Position numbers and translations under genes: made by a program. The notes below the pieces were generated by a model. It saw nothing but the letters and a program-made list of their open reading frames with translations. It made no database searches and was not told where the DNA came from. Shown here piece by piece: positions 6,259 through 14,974 of a stretch of DNA of 23,024 bases. This DNA comes from a virus, in the IMG/VR virus record IMGVR_UViG_3300032092_000274, positions 1 to 23,024 of that record; one strand, given 5' to 3'. Within the stretch, counting starts at the first letter, position 1. Each line of letters begins with the position of its first letter.

Positions 6259-7928
6259 TATTTGCCCCCGATCAATTTTTGCATTTGTCCAATTTTATTG
6301 ACCAGGTTTTGATAACCAGGCGAATTTTGGCCACCGGCTTGGCTCACCACTTCCTTGATGGCTTCATTGTCTTTGCTTCGAATGGCATCATACAAACGAA
6401 TCGCATTGATGCCGTCGTTGCCAAGTGTTTGCGACCAACGCTGCTGAAATTCTGATGCTGCAAATGGATTTTTTGTGCGATTGAAATTATTTTCAACGCC
6501 CTGGGCAAACAATTCTGTGCCGGTTGAAAGGGCGCGGTTTACGCGGGCAGTTTGCTTGATGGCTGCGGGTGTCCATTCGGTTGTGCCGGACATTTGGCCA
6601 GCAATTGCGCGGCCAGCGTCCGTGCTTGCCAAACCAGTACCGGCCGACAAGGCTTGCGTTTGCAGCGCCATGTAATGGCCTAGTTGCTGAAGGTTGGTTG
6701 CATTGTCGCCACCAATGCCAAGGCCATTTAAGCCAGCATAACCACCAGTTAAGTTTGCAAGTGTTCCGGAACCTTTACCGGAAATCACATCATCGGCCAA
6801 CTTGATAATTTGATTGCTGTTGAATTGCTGCACCGGCACTTGTTGGGCCATTGCACGGGTATCCAAACGCAATTTGGTTGCGGCTTCCAGCGTTGAAGCA
6901 TTTTCTCCCGCGGGCATCCGAACCGGCGCATTTGCTGGCAATGCTGGCGCCGGTTGCGGTTGTCCGGCAGCCGGAAGGGGTTGCGCCGTAATTGCCGGAA
7001 GGGGCATTGGGCCGCCAACAACAGGGCCGCCAGGCGCTTGAATGTTGTTTTGCGGTTGTACGCTGCCACCCATAACGCCGGTGGGCATTTGATTGGCAGC
7101 CGCGCCGCCTGGTTGCATTGCTGGATTTGCGCCAGCCGGAATAACCACTTCGCCCAACAATTCGCCGTTCGGGCCATAAGCCAAAGCGGTTGGGTTGTTG
7201 TTCATGTCCACGCGACCGGTTGCAACATAACGCGAACCTGGGCCAAGTTGATTGGTTGCCAAAGGCACTTGACCAACTTTAATGTTTGGCGCCTGACCCG
7301 CAACGGATGGACGTGTTTCCGTTGGCAAAATTTGTGCGCCGGTGTTTAGTGTTCCAGGCTGCGGGTTGTAATTGGTTTCCTGTGTGGAAACAGGCAACAA
7401 TGTTTGGGCGCCTGAAATTGCCAACTGTGCAAAATTGGTGTTTTCCGGCATCTTGCCCCAAATTGTTTTGTACGAATCAGCCAGGCGTCCAAGGTCGGGA
7501 TTGTTGGGGTTTGTGGCCACCAGGTCGTCCAGCGCCTTCAAATATGTGTCCCTGTTGTTCACACCGGCTTTGCCCAGGATGTTGAACGTTTGGCCGACCA
7601 ATGCTTTTTGGTCTTGCGTCAAACCTTGTTTGGCTTTGTTGGCTTGCGTTTGGGCCGTGCTTAAATCGGCCACGTTTTTCAAAACGTCGCGGCCCGTCAA
7701 TGGTGCAATTTTTGGAATCGCCGCATTGACTTTGGTCATGTCAATGTTGCCATCGGTTTGGAAATTTTCAGGATTGGAAAAAAAGTCCTGAAGCCCAACG
7801 CGTTCGGTGTCGGCTTGCTTTTCTTTTTTCAGCGCAATACCGCCGCGGCCAACGTTAATCATGTCGGCCAGCGACATTGATTGCGGTGGCTTGAGTTGAG
7901 TTGCAACCGGTGTGATGTTCAAATCCAT
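6258..7928 (-). CDS. internal virion / DNA-ejection protein (gp20 position)
   Basis: The protein has 556 residues; ATG 7928 follows AAGGAAAAAATC. The N-terminus (SLADMINVGRGGIALKKEKQ) is typical of podovirus internal proteins. A helical region is followed by a long Pro/Ala/Gln/Asn-rich segment (about residues 190-345) and then a helical C-terminal domain. There is no signal peptide or enzymatic motif. It lies between a gp7-sized and a gp16-sized protein, the position held by P22 gp20 (471 aa), which is ejected ahead of the genome. The assignment rests on synteny and composition, because sequence conservation in this class is low. Confidence 0.72.
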   Translation of the reverse strand: MDLNITPVATQLKPPQSMSLADMINVGRGGIALKKEKQADTERVGLQDFFSNPENFQTDGNIDMTKVNAAIPKIAPLTGRDVLKNVADLSTAQTQANKAKQGLTQDQKALVGQTFNILGKAGVNNRDTYLKALDDLVATNPNNPDLGRLADSYKTIWGKMPENTNFAQLAISGAQTLLPVSTQETNYNPQPGTLNTGAQILPTETRPSVAGQAPNIKVGQVPLATNQLGPGSRYVATGRVDMNNNPTALAYGPNGELLGEVVIPAGANPAMQPGGAAANQMPTGVMGGSVQPQNNIQAPGGPVVGGPMPLPAITAQPLPAAGQPQPAPALPANAPVRMPAGENASTLEAATKLRLDTRAMAQQVPVQQFNSNQIIKLADDVISGKGSGTLANLTGGYAGLNGLGIGGDNATNLQQLGHYMALQTQALSAGTGLASTDAGRAIAGQMSGTTEWTPAAIKQTARVNRALSTGTELFAQGVENNFNRTKNPFAASEFQQRWSQTLGNDGINAIRLYDAIRSKDNEAIKEVVSQAGGQNSPGYQNLVNKIGQMQKLIGGK

Positions 7929-7938
7929 GATTTTTTCC

Positions 7939-8634
7939 TTATCCCAAAAGCGCGTACATCATGCCCGCGTTGCCAATGTTGTTCAAGGCGCCTGAATAAG
8001 CATTTGCGGAACCAATTTGGCCGGACGCATAAGCATTGGCGCCAGCCACGCCCAATTGGCCAATGTTGGTTGCGCTGCCCATCATGGTATTGGCAACGTT
8101 GGTTCCAAGCGCACCGGCGGCCGAACCGGCGCCTGGTTGGCCTTGGCCAATATTGGCCACGCCGGACAAAGTGTTGTAAATGTCGCGCTTTTGCTGCATC
8201 AATTGTGGAAGCGCGGTTCCCATTGTGTAATCAATGGCAAACTTTTGGCCAGCACGTTGAACGTTTGATCCACCGCCGCCAACGTTCATTCCTTGCATGG
8301 CGCCGCCGGTTCCTTGCTGGACGGCAAACTGATAACCAGGCATATTTTGAATGTCTTGGGCGGTCACCGGCGAAGTCAAACCAGGCAACATTTCCTGAAG
8401 CCGCGTCAGCCCTTTGTAACCCGTTTCACGATAAGGTTGGCCAAGTTCCAATTGCTTTTGGAACATTTCCTTTTGGAAGGCAATCGAATCAAGCGCCGTT
8501 TGACGTTGCAATTGCGCGGCTTCTCCCGTAGCCCCCGCTTGCGCTTGTGCGCCGCTTTGGGCTGCTTTTGAACCCATGTAGCCACTTACAAGGCTTGTCC
8601 CACCAACAATTAGCGCGGCAGTTATAAATGACAT
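7939..8634 (-). CDS. DNA-transfer / ejection protein (gp7-like)
   Basis: The protein has 231 residues, close to P22 gp7 (about 229). ATG 8634 is preceded by AAGGGAAATAAA. The N-terminus is a hydrophobic helix (SFITAALIVGGTSLVSGYMG), followed by an Ala/Gln-rich helix and the family-like segment FQKEMFQKQLELGQPYRETGYKGL. The C-terminal half is Gly/Ala/Asn-rich and flexible. Proteins of this kind are packaged near the portal and released with DNA. It is the first of three consecutive ejection-type genes with small gaps. Confidence 0.78.
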   Translation of the reverse strand: MSFITAALIVGGTSLVSGYMGSKAAQSGAQAQAGATGEAAQLQRQTALDSIAFQKEMFQKQLELGQPYRETGYKGLTRLQEMLPGLTSPVTAQDIQNMPGYQFAVQQGTGGAMQGMNVGGGGSNVQRAGQKFAIDYTMGTALPQLMQQKRDIYNTLSGVANIGQGQPGAGSAAGALGTNVANTMMGSATNIGQLGVAGANAYASGQIGSANAYSGALNNIGNAGMMYALLG

Positions 8635-8635
8635 T

Positions 8636-9100
8636 TTATTTCCCTTCCAATTTTTGCATTTCGCAAATGATTTGCTTTAGTTTGTTGCCTGGGCCAAACA
8701 TGGCGGCTTCATCGGCTTCCACTAATTCTTCTTCAATTTTTTCAATGTCCGTTTCGTCAGTCTTATGAAACGTAATTCCAACCGAATCCATAGTCGCCAA
8801 AGTCACGCGTTTGGTTCCTGGTTGGCATTCAACAACATCACCAGCCTGAAGTTTTTTCATGCCTTTTTCCGTCCAGGCAATTATCTCGCCTTTGGCGCAT
8901 AAAAAGAAGTGGGGCTGTTTGTGAACCTTGCCAACAATCAGCGTTCCAGCCGGACGAAATAACCGGCGGCAATACATACCAGGCACAAAATAATGCTCAG
9001 TCACCAAACCTTCGGCTTGCGGATGCTTAACCATTTCGGCTTGCAGCCGTTCAATTTGTTCCCGCGTGGGTGTTTCATTAAAGATTTCAAGTTCAGTCAA
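8636..9100 (-). CDS. cupin-like small virion-region protein (gp14 position)
   Basis: The protein has 154 residues starting at TTG 9100. The TTG overlaps the previous stop as TTGA, follows GGGGG by about 7 bases, and no ATG exists near the front of the frame, so the rare start is well supported. The centre reads as a double-stranded beta-helix/cupin pattern (GTLIVGKVHKQPHFFLCAKG, then LQAGDVVECQPGTKR). Histidines are present but the full metal-binding set is incomplete. The C-terminus is acidic and helical (DIEKIEEELVEADEA). It occupies the place of P22 gene 14 (172 aa), between the needle and gp7 positions. The role may be structural or in assembly. Confidence 0.7.
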   Translation of the reverse strand: MTELEIFNETPTREQIERLQAEMVKHPQAEGLVTEHYFVPGMYCRRLFRPAGTLIVGKVHKQPHFFLCAKGEIIAWTEKGMKKLQAGDVVECQPGTKRVTLATMDSVGITFHKTDETDIEKIEEELVEADEAAMFGPGNKLKQIICEMQKLEGK

Positions 9101-9381
9101 AACGTACCCCCGCCAATTCCGTTCAAGGCTGTCAAATCGGTAAATTTGCCCGCGGCCGGTGTTGTTAGGCCAATGGTTGAATTGTTTATTACCGCATTGT
9201 CAATTGATACGTTGGCAATTGTGCCGCCCGTAATCACAATGTAAGCAATGGTGGCCGACAAAATGTCAGGGCTTTGCAGCCAAATAATCCATTCCCGCGC
9301 TGGCCGTCCGGTCGTTGGATCAAGGAATGCCGATTGCGGAAACCGAATGTTTGTCGATGACGCGGGATTGGGGGCAACCAT
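9097..9381 (-). CDS. 94-aa needle/fibre-anchor-like protein (gp26 position)
   Basis: ATG 9381 overlaps the gp10-like stop as TAATG and follows GGGGGATAAC. The N-terminal half has a pattern seen at the virion-proximal end of many phage tip or fibre proteins (FPQSAFLD, GR, WIIWLQ). The C-terminal half is beta-rich with INNSTIGLTTPAAGKFTDL (residues 65-83), a motif also present twice in the 733-aa fibre. It directly follows gp10, where P22 encodes the tail needle gp26 (233 aa), so a very short plug or needle, or a fibre adaptor, is inferred. No long coiled coil is present, unlike gp26. Confidence 0.62.
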   Translation of the reverse strand: MVAPNPASSTNIRFPQSAFLDPTTGRPAREWIIWLQSPDILSATIAYIVITGGTIANVSIDNAVINNSTIGLTTPAAGKFTDLTALNGIGGGTF

Positions 9382-10847
9382 TAGTTATCCCCCACCGACG
9401 CCTTTAGGTTTGCGGAAACAATCACGGCCTTGACCGGATCAGACACTACAACCTCAAAAATGCGGTCACGCGACCAACCCAGGCGTCGCCAAATGGCGCG
9501 GTTTTGATACCGGCCAATTTTGCCAATGGTGATCCAATGTTCGTTTGACCAGGTAGAACCGCCGTCATTTGACCAACGCAGCATGGCTTGGGGGTCTTCG
9601 CCCTGGCCGGTTGTAAGGCCAACGCCAGGTTGGAATTGGATTTGGAATTCCTCAAAAAACTGGCGTTGTAAATCCGTAGTCAGGTGAACCGCACGGCGCA
9701 AACGACGAATTGTTGAACCGTTGTCGGTGTAAACCGCGTTGTCCAGGCTGTAAATTTTGCCGTTTTCAAAGTCGCCGACCAGGTTCTTGCCAGCAAAGAA
9801 CGCATAGCAATTTGACCGGTGGCGGTAGTATCCGGCCACGTTGTCCCAGGAAAGCCATTTGTGCCATTGCTGCGTGGCCAGGTCATAAACCCATGTCAAA
9901 TCAATTGAAGGAAACGTCACGACATACATTTCGTGGCCTTCGATTTGGTAGGTATATGCAAACGCGTCGGATACGTCGGCGCCAACCAGGCTGTTTTCAA
10001 CCGCGTGGGTGGATGTTCGCACAAACGTGTAACCATTCACCGCGCCAATGATGGCCTGGCCGCGGGTGTCGCGGCTTACAAACATGAACGATTCACCAAA
10101 CCTGGCCACGGAATATTTGGCCGCGCAGCCGTGCTGCATGGTCGTGCCGCTTACCCGTTGAAACGGAAAAGTAATCAAGCCTGAAATTACGGTTCCAACG
10201 TCCACCCAAACTTCGGTGGTGACTTCGCCAAGCAAATAAACCTGGCGGTGGTCAACAATCAAAGCCACTAGGTTGTCAGGGGCGCCGTCTTTGCTGCCGT
10301 AGTTGCCCGTTGTGCTGACGGCAAGGCCAAGGTCAGTTGCCGCCCAATTTTGCGTGTTTGGTTCGTTGTAAATGATGTATGAATCCACCGTGTCGGTGGA
10401 CGTGGCGCCTTGCCACAAACCATCGGTTGAAGGCAGCGCGGTGAACGTGTTGGTGGCAGCCACCCAGGTATAACGGTTGGGGCCGTCCACAATGTAAGCG
10501 GTCAGGCCATTGTTGGTGGTCACGTTGTCGGTCATTTCAACCTGGCCGGTGCTGGTGGTCAGCGTTCCAATTTGCGTGGCCACAAAAGCGGTGGTGACGC
10601 TGTAAACGCGGTTGCCCACAACAACAACCAAATACTGGCTGCCGGACAACGCCCGCATTCCGCGCACTTCCGCTTGCCACAAAGCCAGTTCTTCAACCAA
10701 CCCAGGGGTAGGGTACAACGCAACAACGCCGCGGCTTCCAGGCTGCTTTGTGGGGTCAATTTCAGGATAAAAATTGATGCACTCTTGCGCGTCTTGGTAG
10801 ATTGACGGGGCTTCGTAAGAAGCGCCCACGAAGCCGAAGTCGGGCAT
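9381..10847 (-). CDS. P22 gp10-like packaged-DNA stabilisation / tail hub protein
   Basis: The protein has 488 residues; P22 gp10 has 472. The N-terminus matches the family (SYEAPSIYQDAQECINFYPE, then LYPTPGL at about residue 45). The remainder is a series of beta-propeller-like strands with repeated aromatic and Gly turns, as expected for the tail-accessory hub below the gp4-like ring. ATG 10847 shares a base with the upstream stop (TAATG) and follows GGGGGATTTG. Together with gp4-like and needle proteins it closes the portal and holds DNA in the head. Confidence 0.88.
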   Translation of the reverse strand: MPDFGFVGASYEAPSIYQDAQECINFYPEIDPTKQPGSRGVVALYPTPGLVEELALWQAEVRGMRALSGSQYLVVVVGNRVYSVTTAFVATQIGTLTTSTGQVEMTDNVTTNNGLTAYIVDGPNRYTWVAATNTFTALPSTDGLWQGATSTDTVDSYIIYNEPNTQNWAATDLGLAVSTTGNYGSKDGAPDNLVALIVDHRQVYLLGEVTTEVWVDVGTVISGLITFPFQRVSGTTMQHGCAAKYSVARFGESFMFVSRDTRGQAIIGAVNGYTFVRTSTHAVENSLVGADVSDAFAYTYQIEGHEMYVVTFPSIDLTWVYDLATQQWHKWLSWDNVAGYYRHRSNCYAFFAGKNLVGDFENGKIYSLDNAVYTDNGSTIRRLRRAVHLTTDLQRQFFEEFQIQFQPGVGLTTGQGEDPQAMLRWSNDGGSTWSNEHWITIGKIGRYQNRAIWRRLGWSRDRIFEVVVSDPVKAVIVSANLKASVGDN

Positions 10848-11821
10848 TATGCAAATCCCCCATCCATGATGAAACCGGCATCTTTTGATTTGCCCATTAA
10901 CAGCGTGTCAGGATAACGCGCCACTTGCGGCGGCCGCATATTGGTGCGTTTGATTGTCGCCTTTGCCTGGGCTGCCAACGAATTTATCATGGCCATTTGA
11001 ACCTGGTTCATTTTGCCAAACATAGGCAGCAACCGTTCAGCCAAACACCAGCGTAATGCGTTGATGTAACCAGGCGGCAATGCAATGTCGTCGGTCTGCG
11101 CCGTAAACGTGCGGAATTGCGTATAAGCAAAAATGTGCATTTCGCCTTGGGCGGGATTTGGCCAAACGTAAATTGTGCCAAGGTTTTCGCTTGCCTGGTA
11201 ATAAACGCCTTTTGGCCAGGGGCCGTTCAATTGCTTTAGGCCAATGGATTCGTATTGTTCTAGGGCAAAAATTGCCACGGGGTAATCCAGGCCGCCGCCG
11301 TAAATTGGGGCGCCATTGCTGGTTGTGGTCACGCGCACAAACGCTGATTCCAACGTCAGCGGCCGTTCGTAGTAACCCTGAATGGTTGTGCTGGCCACCG
11401 TTTGCGATTTGCTGACGGTGTACGTTCCCGCTTCGTTAACGTTGCCGCCGCCGCCGGTGTTGAAATTCACAATCGTGGTTCCGGCTGCAATGCCAGTTCC
11501 CGACAGCGTTTGGCCAATCGTGATGGCGCCGGATGTGACGCCGTTGGCGGGAATCGTCAGGGTTGTGCCGCTGATTGAACCGGTGAATGTGCAGCCGACC
11601 TGGCCACCTGGGCCAATGGTGTATTGCGTTTGGTTTTGAACGACGGGGAAAATGATTTCGGTTTTGTAAAAAACCATCATGTTTTCGTTCGACCATTGGG
11701 CGCACATATCGTTCAACATATCGTAGCCGTCTTGGGCTTCGTCAGCGGTTGGCACTTCGCCCGCGGCCAACGCGCCAATGTCTTTCATGGCGCGGGTAAC
11801 AATGTCAAACGGCGTGGTCAT
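10847..11821 (-). CDS. P22 gp4-like head-completion protein with beta-rich insertion
   Basis: The protein has 324 residues from ATG 11821. This start follows GAGGAATAAC and gives [18 protein letters not shown]; the frame is open further upstream but lies inside the preceding gene. The N-terminal 75 residues ([20 protein letters not shown], then QYTIGPGG) match gp4-type portal-ring adaptors, as do the [10 protein letters not shown] and [17 protein letters not shown] segments. P22 gp4 has only 166 residues. An insert at about residues 77-147 accounts for part of the excess. The protein probably binds the portal and recruits gp10 during head completion. Confidence 0.85.
   Translation of the reverse strand: MTTPFDIVTRAMKDIGALAAGEVPTADEAQDGYDMLNDMCAQWSNENMMVFYKTEIIFPVVQNQTQYTIGPGGQVGCTFTGSISGTTLTIPANGVTSGAITIGQTLSGTGIAAGTTIVNFNTGGGGNVNEAGTYTVSKSQTVASTTIQGYYERPLTLESAFVRVTTTSNGAPIYGGGLDYPVAIFALEQYESIGLKQLNGPWPKGVYYQASENLGTIYVWPNPAQGEMHIFAYTQFRTFTAQTDDIALPPGYINALRWCLAERLLPMFGKMNQVQMAMINSLAAQAKATIKRTNMRPPQVARYPDTLLMGKSKDAGFIMDGGFA
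11381..11593 (-). other. inserted Gly/Thr-rich beta domain within the gp4-like protein
   Basis: This covers residues about 77-147 of the gp4-like protein, between GPGG and [11 protein letters not shown]. The segment contains [26 protein letters not shown] and [14 protein letters not shown]. That pattern recurs in unrelated phage structural proteins and is not part of the P22 gp4 fold, so it looks like a shuffled surface domain. Boundaries are approximate. Confidence 0.6.
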
Positions 11822-11822
11822 G

Positions 11823-12080
11823 TTATTCCTCGATCTCTGCTTGCGCGGCTGCTTGCGCGGCCTGATAGGCTGCAATTACTTCAGGCGTATGCACCGCGGC
11901 GCAAATGGCCTGAACCTTTGCATCTTCGGCGCTGTAATCGTCCCCAGGGCAGACTACATGGCGGTGGAATGTGCCGCTAAGTTGTTTTCCATCTTCCATG
12001 ACACGGGTGCAAGTACGAACCTGGACAACGCCGTTTTCCACGGTTTCAATTAAGTCAACAACAATTTGTTTTTTTAGCAT
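11823..12080 (-). CDS. small conserved protein adjoining the fibre cassette
   Basis: The protein has 85 residues; ATG 12080 follows AAGGAAGTATT. The core reads [19 protein letters not shown], followed by [10 protein letters not shown], with a helical Ala/Gln/Glu-rich tail. Proteins of this type commonly lie next to tail-fibre genes in podoviruses and cyanophages, but their role is unknown to me. The stop leaves the gp4-like Shine-Dalgarno sequence overlapping its last codons, so the two genes are tightly linked. There is no membrane segment or enzymatic motif. Confidence 0.7.
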   Translation of the reverse strand: MLKKQIVVDLIETVENGVVQVRTCTRVMEDGKQLSGTFHRHVVCPGDDYSAEDAKVQAICAAVHTPEVIAAYQAAQAAAQAEIEE

Positions 12081-12100
12081 AATACTTCCTTGGAAATTGG

Positions 12101-13720
12101 TTAGTACAGATTATTAACAGCGCCAGCACTATCTTTCCACACTAATTTGCTTGCTGTGGTCGAATAATACAAAGTCGAATTAGGCGCATTTGCATCCGCA
12201 ACAGATGGAAAGTTTTGCGGTGTGCTGGTTGCCAACTTATCATTAAAAATGTACCAAGCATTAGCCTGTAATGCTGTTGCTGTTGCATACGAATAATTTG
12301 TACCCAAAGCACCAGCCAAAGTGGTTCCAATTATTTGCACATTTCCAGCGGCCGGAACGGCAGTTGCCGCATTTATTTTTATGCCAAATCTACCCGTTAC
12401 ATAAGATGCGTCATTTGTAATATTGTTGCCAATAAATTTAAAACTAGATGCTGCGGCAGATGGAATTAAGTAAACATAAGAATCGCCAACAGTTGCGCTT
12501 GTTAAATTGACCCTTACACCACTTGAGTTAAGGCCACCATTAGCGCAGTTGTTAAACGTGTTGCCAATCATTGTGATTGAAGTATACGAATTTCCTTTAA
12601 TTGCGTATCCAGCACTATCTTGAAAAGTGCATCCAACAATTGTGACGTTAGTTGGAAAACTATTGCTTGACGTGCTAATAGCCAAATCAGCGCACTCCCA
12701 ATTTGTACCCGTTCCAGCGGTTAAAAGGAAGCCAGTTAATGAAAAAGAACAATTTGTAAATGATACATTTCTTGCGTCACCAACTATGTTTCCAAATTTA
12801 TTCAATGCAAATTGACAATTAGTAAAACTGATGTTTGAACATTGCTCAATTATGATTCCATACTGGTTGTTTGGTTGACCACCACCGCCCGTACTAAAAC
12901 CATTGTTGCCAAATATGGTGTTAACAACGCCAATGTTTGTTCCTGTATTTGGGTCAATATCAAAAAGCCCTCCGATACCAGCAGCCGATGCTGACTGTTG
13001 GAAACAAGAGTTAGAAATAAAAATACCCGCAAGGGATTGATAAGGCTCTTGTGCAGCCGAACTATCTTGAAAAATTCTTACGCCATATAACGTGGCAGTC
13101 AAGGCGGTGCATTTATCTAAAACTGTATTAAATGTGTTATAGATAAAAAACCCACTAGCGTTTGCGTATTCAGAATCGCAATCGTTGTATTCAACCGCAC
13201 CGCCCTTTTGGTAAAACCCAATATCAGCACCACCAGCCCAACAACGATCTACCACATTAGGGCCAGCGCCGCCATTTTGGAAACACGCATAAGCCGCTGA
13301 CGCGCTTTCACAAGAAATGCCAATATCCGAAAGGCTATAACTTTCACCATTAAAAATAAGGCCCAATGCAACGTCAATGCCGACATTATTTTTAACAATA
13401 AATTTGGTTACCCAACGCCCCGCACCGCGCATTCGAAATGGTTGATATTGATATGGGCCAGCAAAACCATTGTTAAGATATAGCGCAAAATCTTTACTGT
13501 CAAAATTTCCATTGATGCTGTTTAACAAATAAGTGCCTCCTGGCACATATAATTCAAGTTGGTTTTGCCAAGCATAAGTCATGGCGGCTTGTATTTGTAT
13601 AGCGCAGTCAATTGTGGCTGTACCCGCCAAAACATCAACTTTTTGTGCCTCACTCAAAAAATCAAATACATTTACTGGCGATGCAGTAATCATTGAATAA
13701 GAAACTTTTGTTAACGACAT
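12101..13720 (-). CDS. pectate-lyase-like tailspike without head-binding domain
   Basis: The protein has 539 residues; ATG 13720 follows AAGGAATTAAAA. The N-terminus is the short SLTKVSYSMI tag often seen at the start of phage spikes. A parallel beta-helix domain opens with VDVLAGTATIDCAIQIQAA and ELYVPGGTYLLNS, followed by regular coils rich in N, G and S (for example CTFQDSAGYAIKGNSYTSIT). The C-terminus (TTASKLVWKDSAGAVNNLY) is a recurrent fibre ending. It has no P22-type head-binding domain, so it may attach to another fibre or the 823-aa spike. The probable role is binding or cleaving host surface polysaccharide; active-site residues cannot be assigned. The gene is clearly AT-richer than the structural genes around it. 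Confidence 0.82.
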   Translation of the reverse strand: MSLTKVSYSMITASPVNVFDFLSEAQKVDVLAGTATIDCAIQIQAAMTYAWQNQLELYVPGGTYLLNSINGNFDSKDFALYLNNGFAGPYQYQPFRMRGAGRWVTKFIVKNNVGIDVALGLIFNGESYSLSDIGISCESASAAYACFQNGGAGPNVVDRCWAGGADIGFYQKGGAVEYNDCDSEYANASGFFIYNTFNTVLDKCTALTATLYGVRIFQDSSAAQEPYQSLAGIFISNSCFQQSASAAGIGGLFDIDPNTGTNIGVVNTIFGNNGFSTGGGGQPNNQYGIIIEQCSNISFTNCQFALNKFGNIVGDARNVSFTNCSFSLTGFLLTAGTGTNWECADLAISTSSNSFPTNVTIVGCTFQDSAGYAIKGNSYTSITMIGNTFNNCANGGLNSSGVRVNLTSATVGDSYVYLIPSAAASSFKFIGNNITNDASYVTGRFGIKINAATAVPAAGNVQIIGTTLAGALGTNYSYATATALQANAWYIFNDKLATSTPQNFPSVADANAPNSTLYYSTTASKLVWKDSAGAVNNLY

Positions 13721-13735
13721 TTTTAATTCCTTTTT

Positions 13736-14962
13736 TTACGCAAAATACATTCCGGAAAATTCAAAATTTCCTGTTGCGGCATAGCCAGCAATTATGTAAA
13801 CATTGGTGTCGCTTGGCCCAATAAAAACAATTGCGCCCGCTGTTTGATTTGCAATAGTGCCGCTGCCTGTGCCTGACGCAGTTGACGTAAATGGCAAACC
13901 GCCAATATAACTACCAGCAGCCCCCGAAATGCTTGTAGACCCAATTACCTGGCCTCTAAAAAATACCTGTCTACCAATTTTGGTATATCTACCATTGCTA
14001 GAGAAAGTCCCAACAACCGTTTGATTGCCAACGGCTGGCGTCCAAGTACCTTCTTCATAGTCGGCCAACAATTCGCTGGTCATGCCAGCGGGGTGGCTAG
14101 TAATAGAAAAGTCTATGCCTTTGCCGGATGTGCCAATTACAAGGTTGCCTGTTTTGACTGTTACATCGCCAGCGGCTGCAACGTTTAATCGTTCAACCAA
14201 GTTGGTTACATCGCCATCGGGTGAAGTCCAAACGGTATAGTCTGATGCGGCATTTACGCCGTTTTTCAAAAACTTAGCACCAAACCAAATTGGTGTTGAA
14301 GCAATTGTCCCGTACCGAACGGCCCAACCAGCCAATTCACCAGCATTGGTTCCAACAGTTCCATTTTGAATATAACTTGTATATGTTTTTACTGCGTTTG
14401 GCGTTGTCCCCGTTGCGGTGGCTTGCACTTCAAACACCGATGCTGGCGTGTTGGTGACTACACCCAAACGATTGTTTGTGTCATCAAAAAATAAATTGGC
14501 ATTGTCTTGCGAATAAACACCCGATGCGCCAGCAAAAACAACCGATCCAGCGGTGAACGCCGTTGCCGTACCTGTGCCACCATTACCAACGCCTAATGTG
14601 CCGCTGATATGGGTTGTAAGGCCAATTTTTCCCCAGGAAGGGGCAACACCTACGCCGCCTGAAATTAACGCGTTACCTGTGGCCACGTCGGCCAATTTGG
14701 CCAGGCTTGTGGTGGTGTTTGCATAAAGAATGTCGCCCACCGCGTAAGATGTTTGGCCAGTACCGCCAGCCGTGGCCGGAACAACTTTCCAACCAATTAC
14801 CTGGATGGCGTTGGCATTGTCTTTGTAAAACAGTTTTCCATCGGTAATGTTGATGGCAAGTTCCGACCCCAAAGTGCTGTTGGTCAGATTGCCAACAGCG
14901 GGCGCATTTGTGGTCGTACTGCTGCTGTAAATTAAGATTGGGGTGTAACCGGTTTGTGCCAT
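13736..14962 (-). CDS. tail fibre protein
   Basis: The protein has 408 residues; ATG 14962 follows AGGGAAAAAAT. The N-terminal part (SELAINITDGKLFYKDN, then VPATAGGTGQTSYAVGDILY) is a standard trimeric phage-fibre segment. A shaft of Gly/Thr/Val-rich strands leads to a C-terminal domain with the recurrent DYEEGTWTPAVG and GRYTKIGRQVFFRG motifs, usually a receptor-facing tip. No intramolecular chaperone or enzymatic motif is seen. It lies between the two spike genes, and its first 250 coding bases look more GC-rich than the rest, consistent with tip exchange. Confidence 0.83.
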   Translation of the reverse strand: MAQTGYTPILIYSSSTTTNAPAVGNLTNSTLGSELAINITDGKLFYKDNANAIQVIGWKVVPATAGGTGQTSYAVGDILYANTTTSLAKLADVATGNALISGGVGVAPSWGKIGLTTHISGTLGVGNGGTGTATAFTAGSVVFAGASGVYSQDNANLFFDDTNNRLGVVTNTPASVFEVQATATGTTPNAVKTYTSYIQNGTVGTNAGELAGWAVRYGTIASTPIWFGAKFLKNGVNAASDYTVWTSPDGDVTNLVERLNVAAAGDVTVKTGNLVIGTSGKGIDFSITSHPAGMTSELLADYEEGTWTPAVGNQTVVGTFSSNGRYTKIGRQVFFRGQVIGSTSISGAAGSYIGGLPFTSTASGTGSGTIANQTAGAIVFIGPSDTNVYIIAGYAATGNFEFSGMYFA

Positions 14963-14974
14963 ATTTTTTCCCTG

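Noticed and set aside
7881-8531. 216-codon plus-strand frame opposite the gp7-like gene
   Set aside because: It is rich in Arg, Cys and Trp with no domain, and overlaps a well-supported gene.
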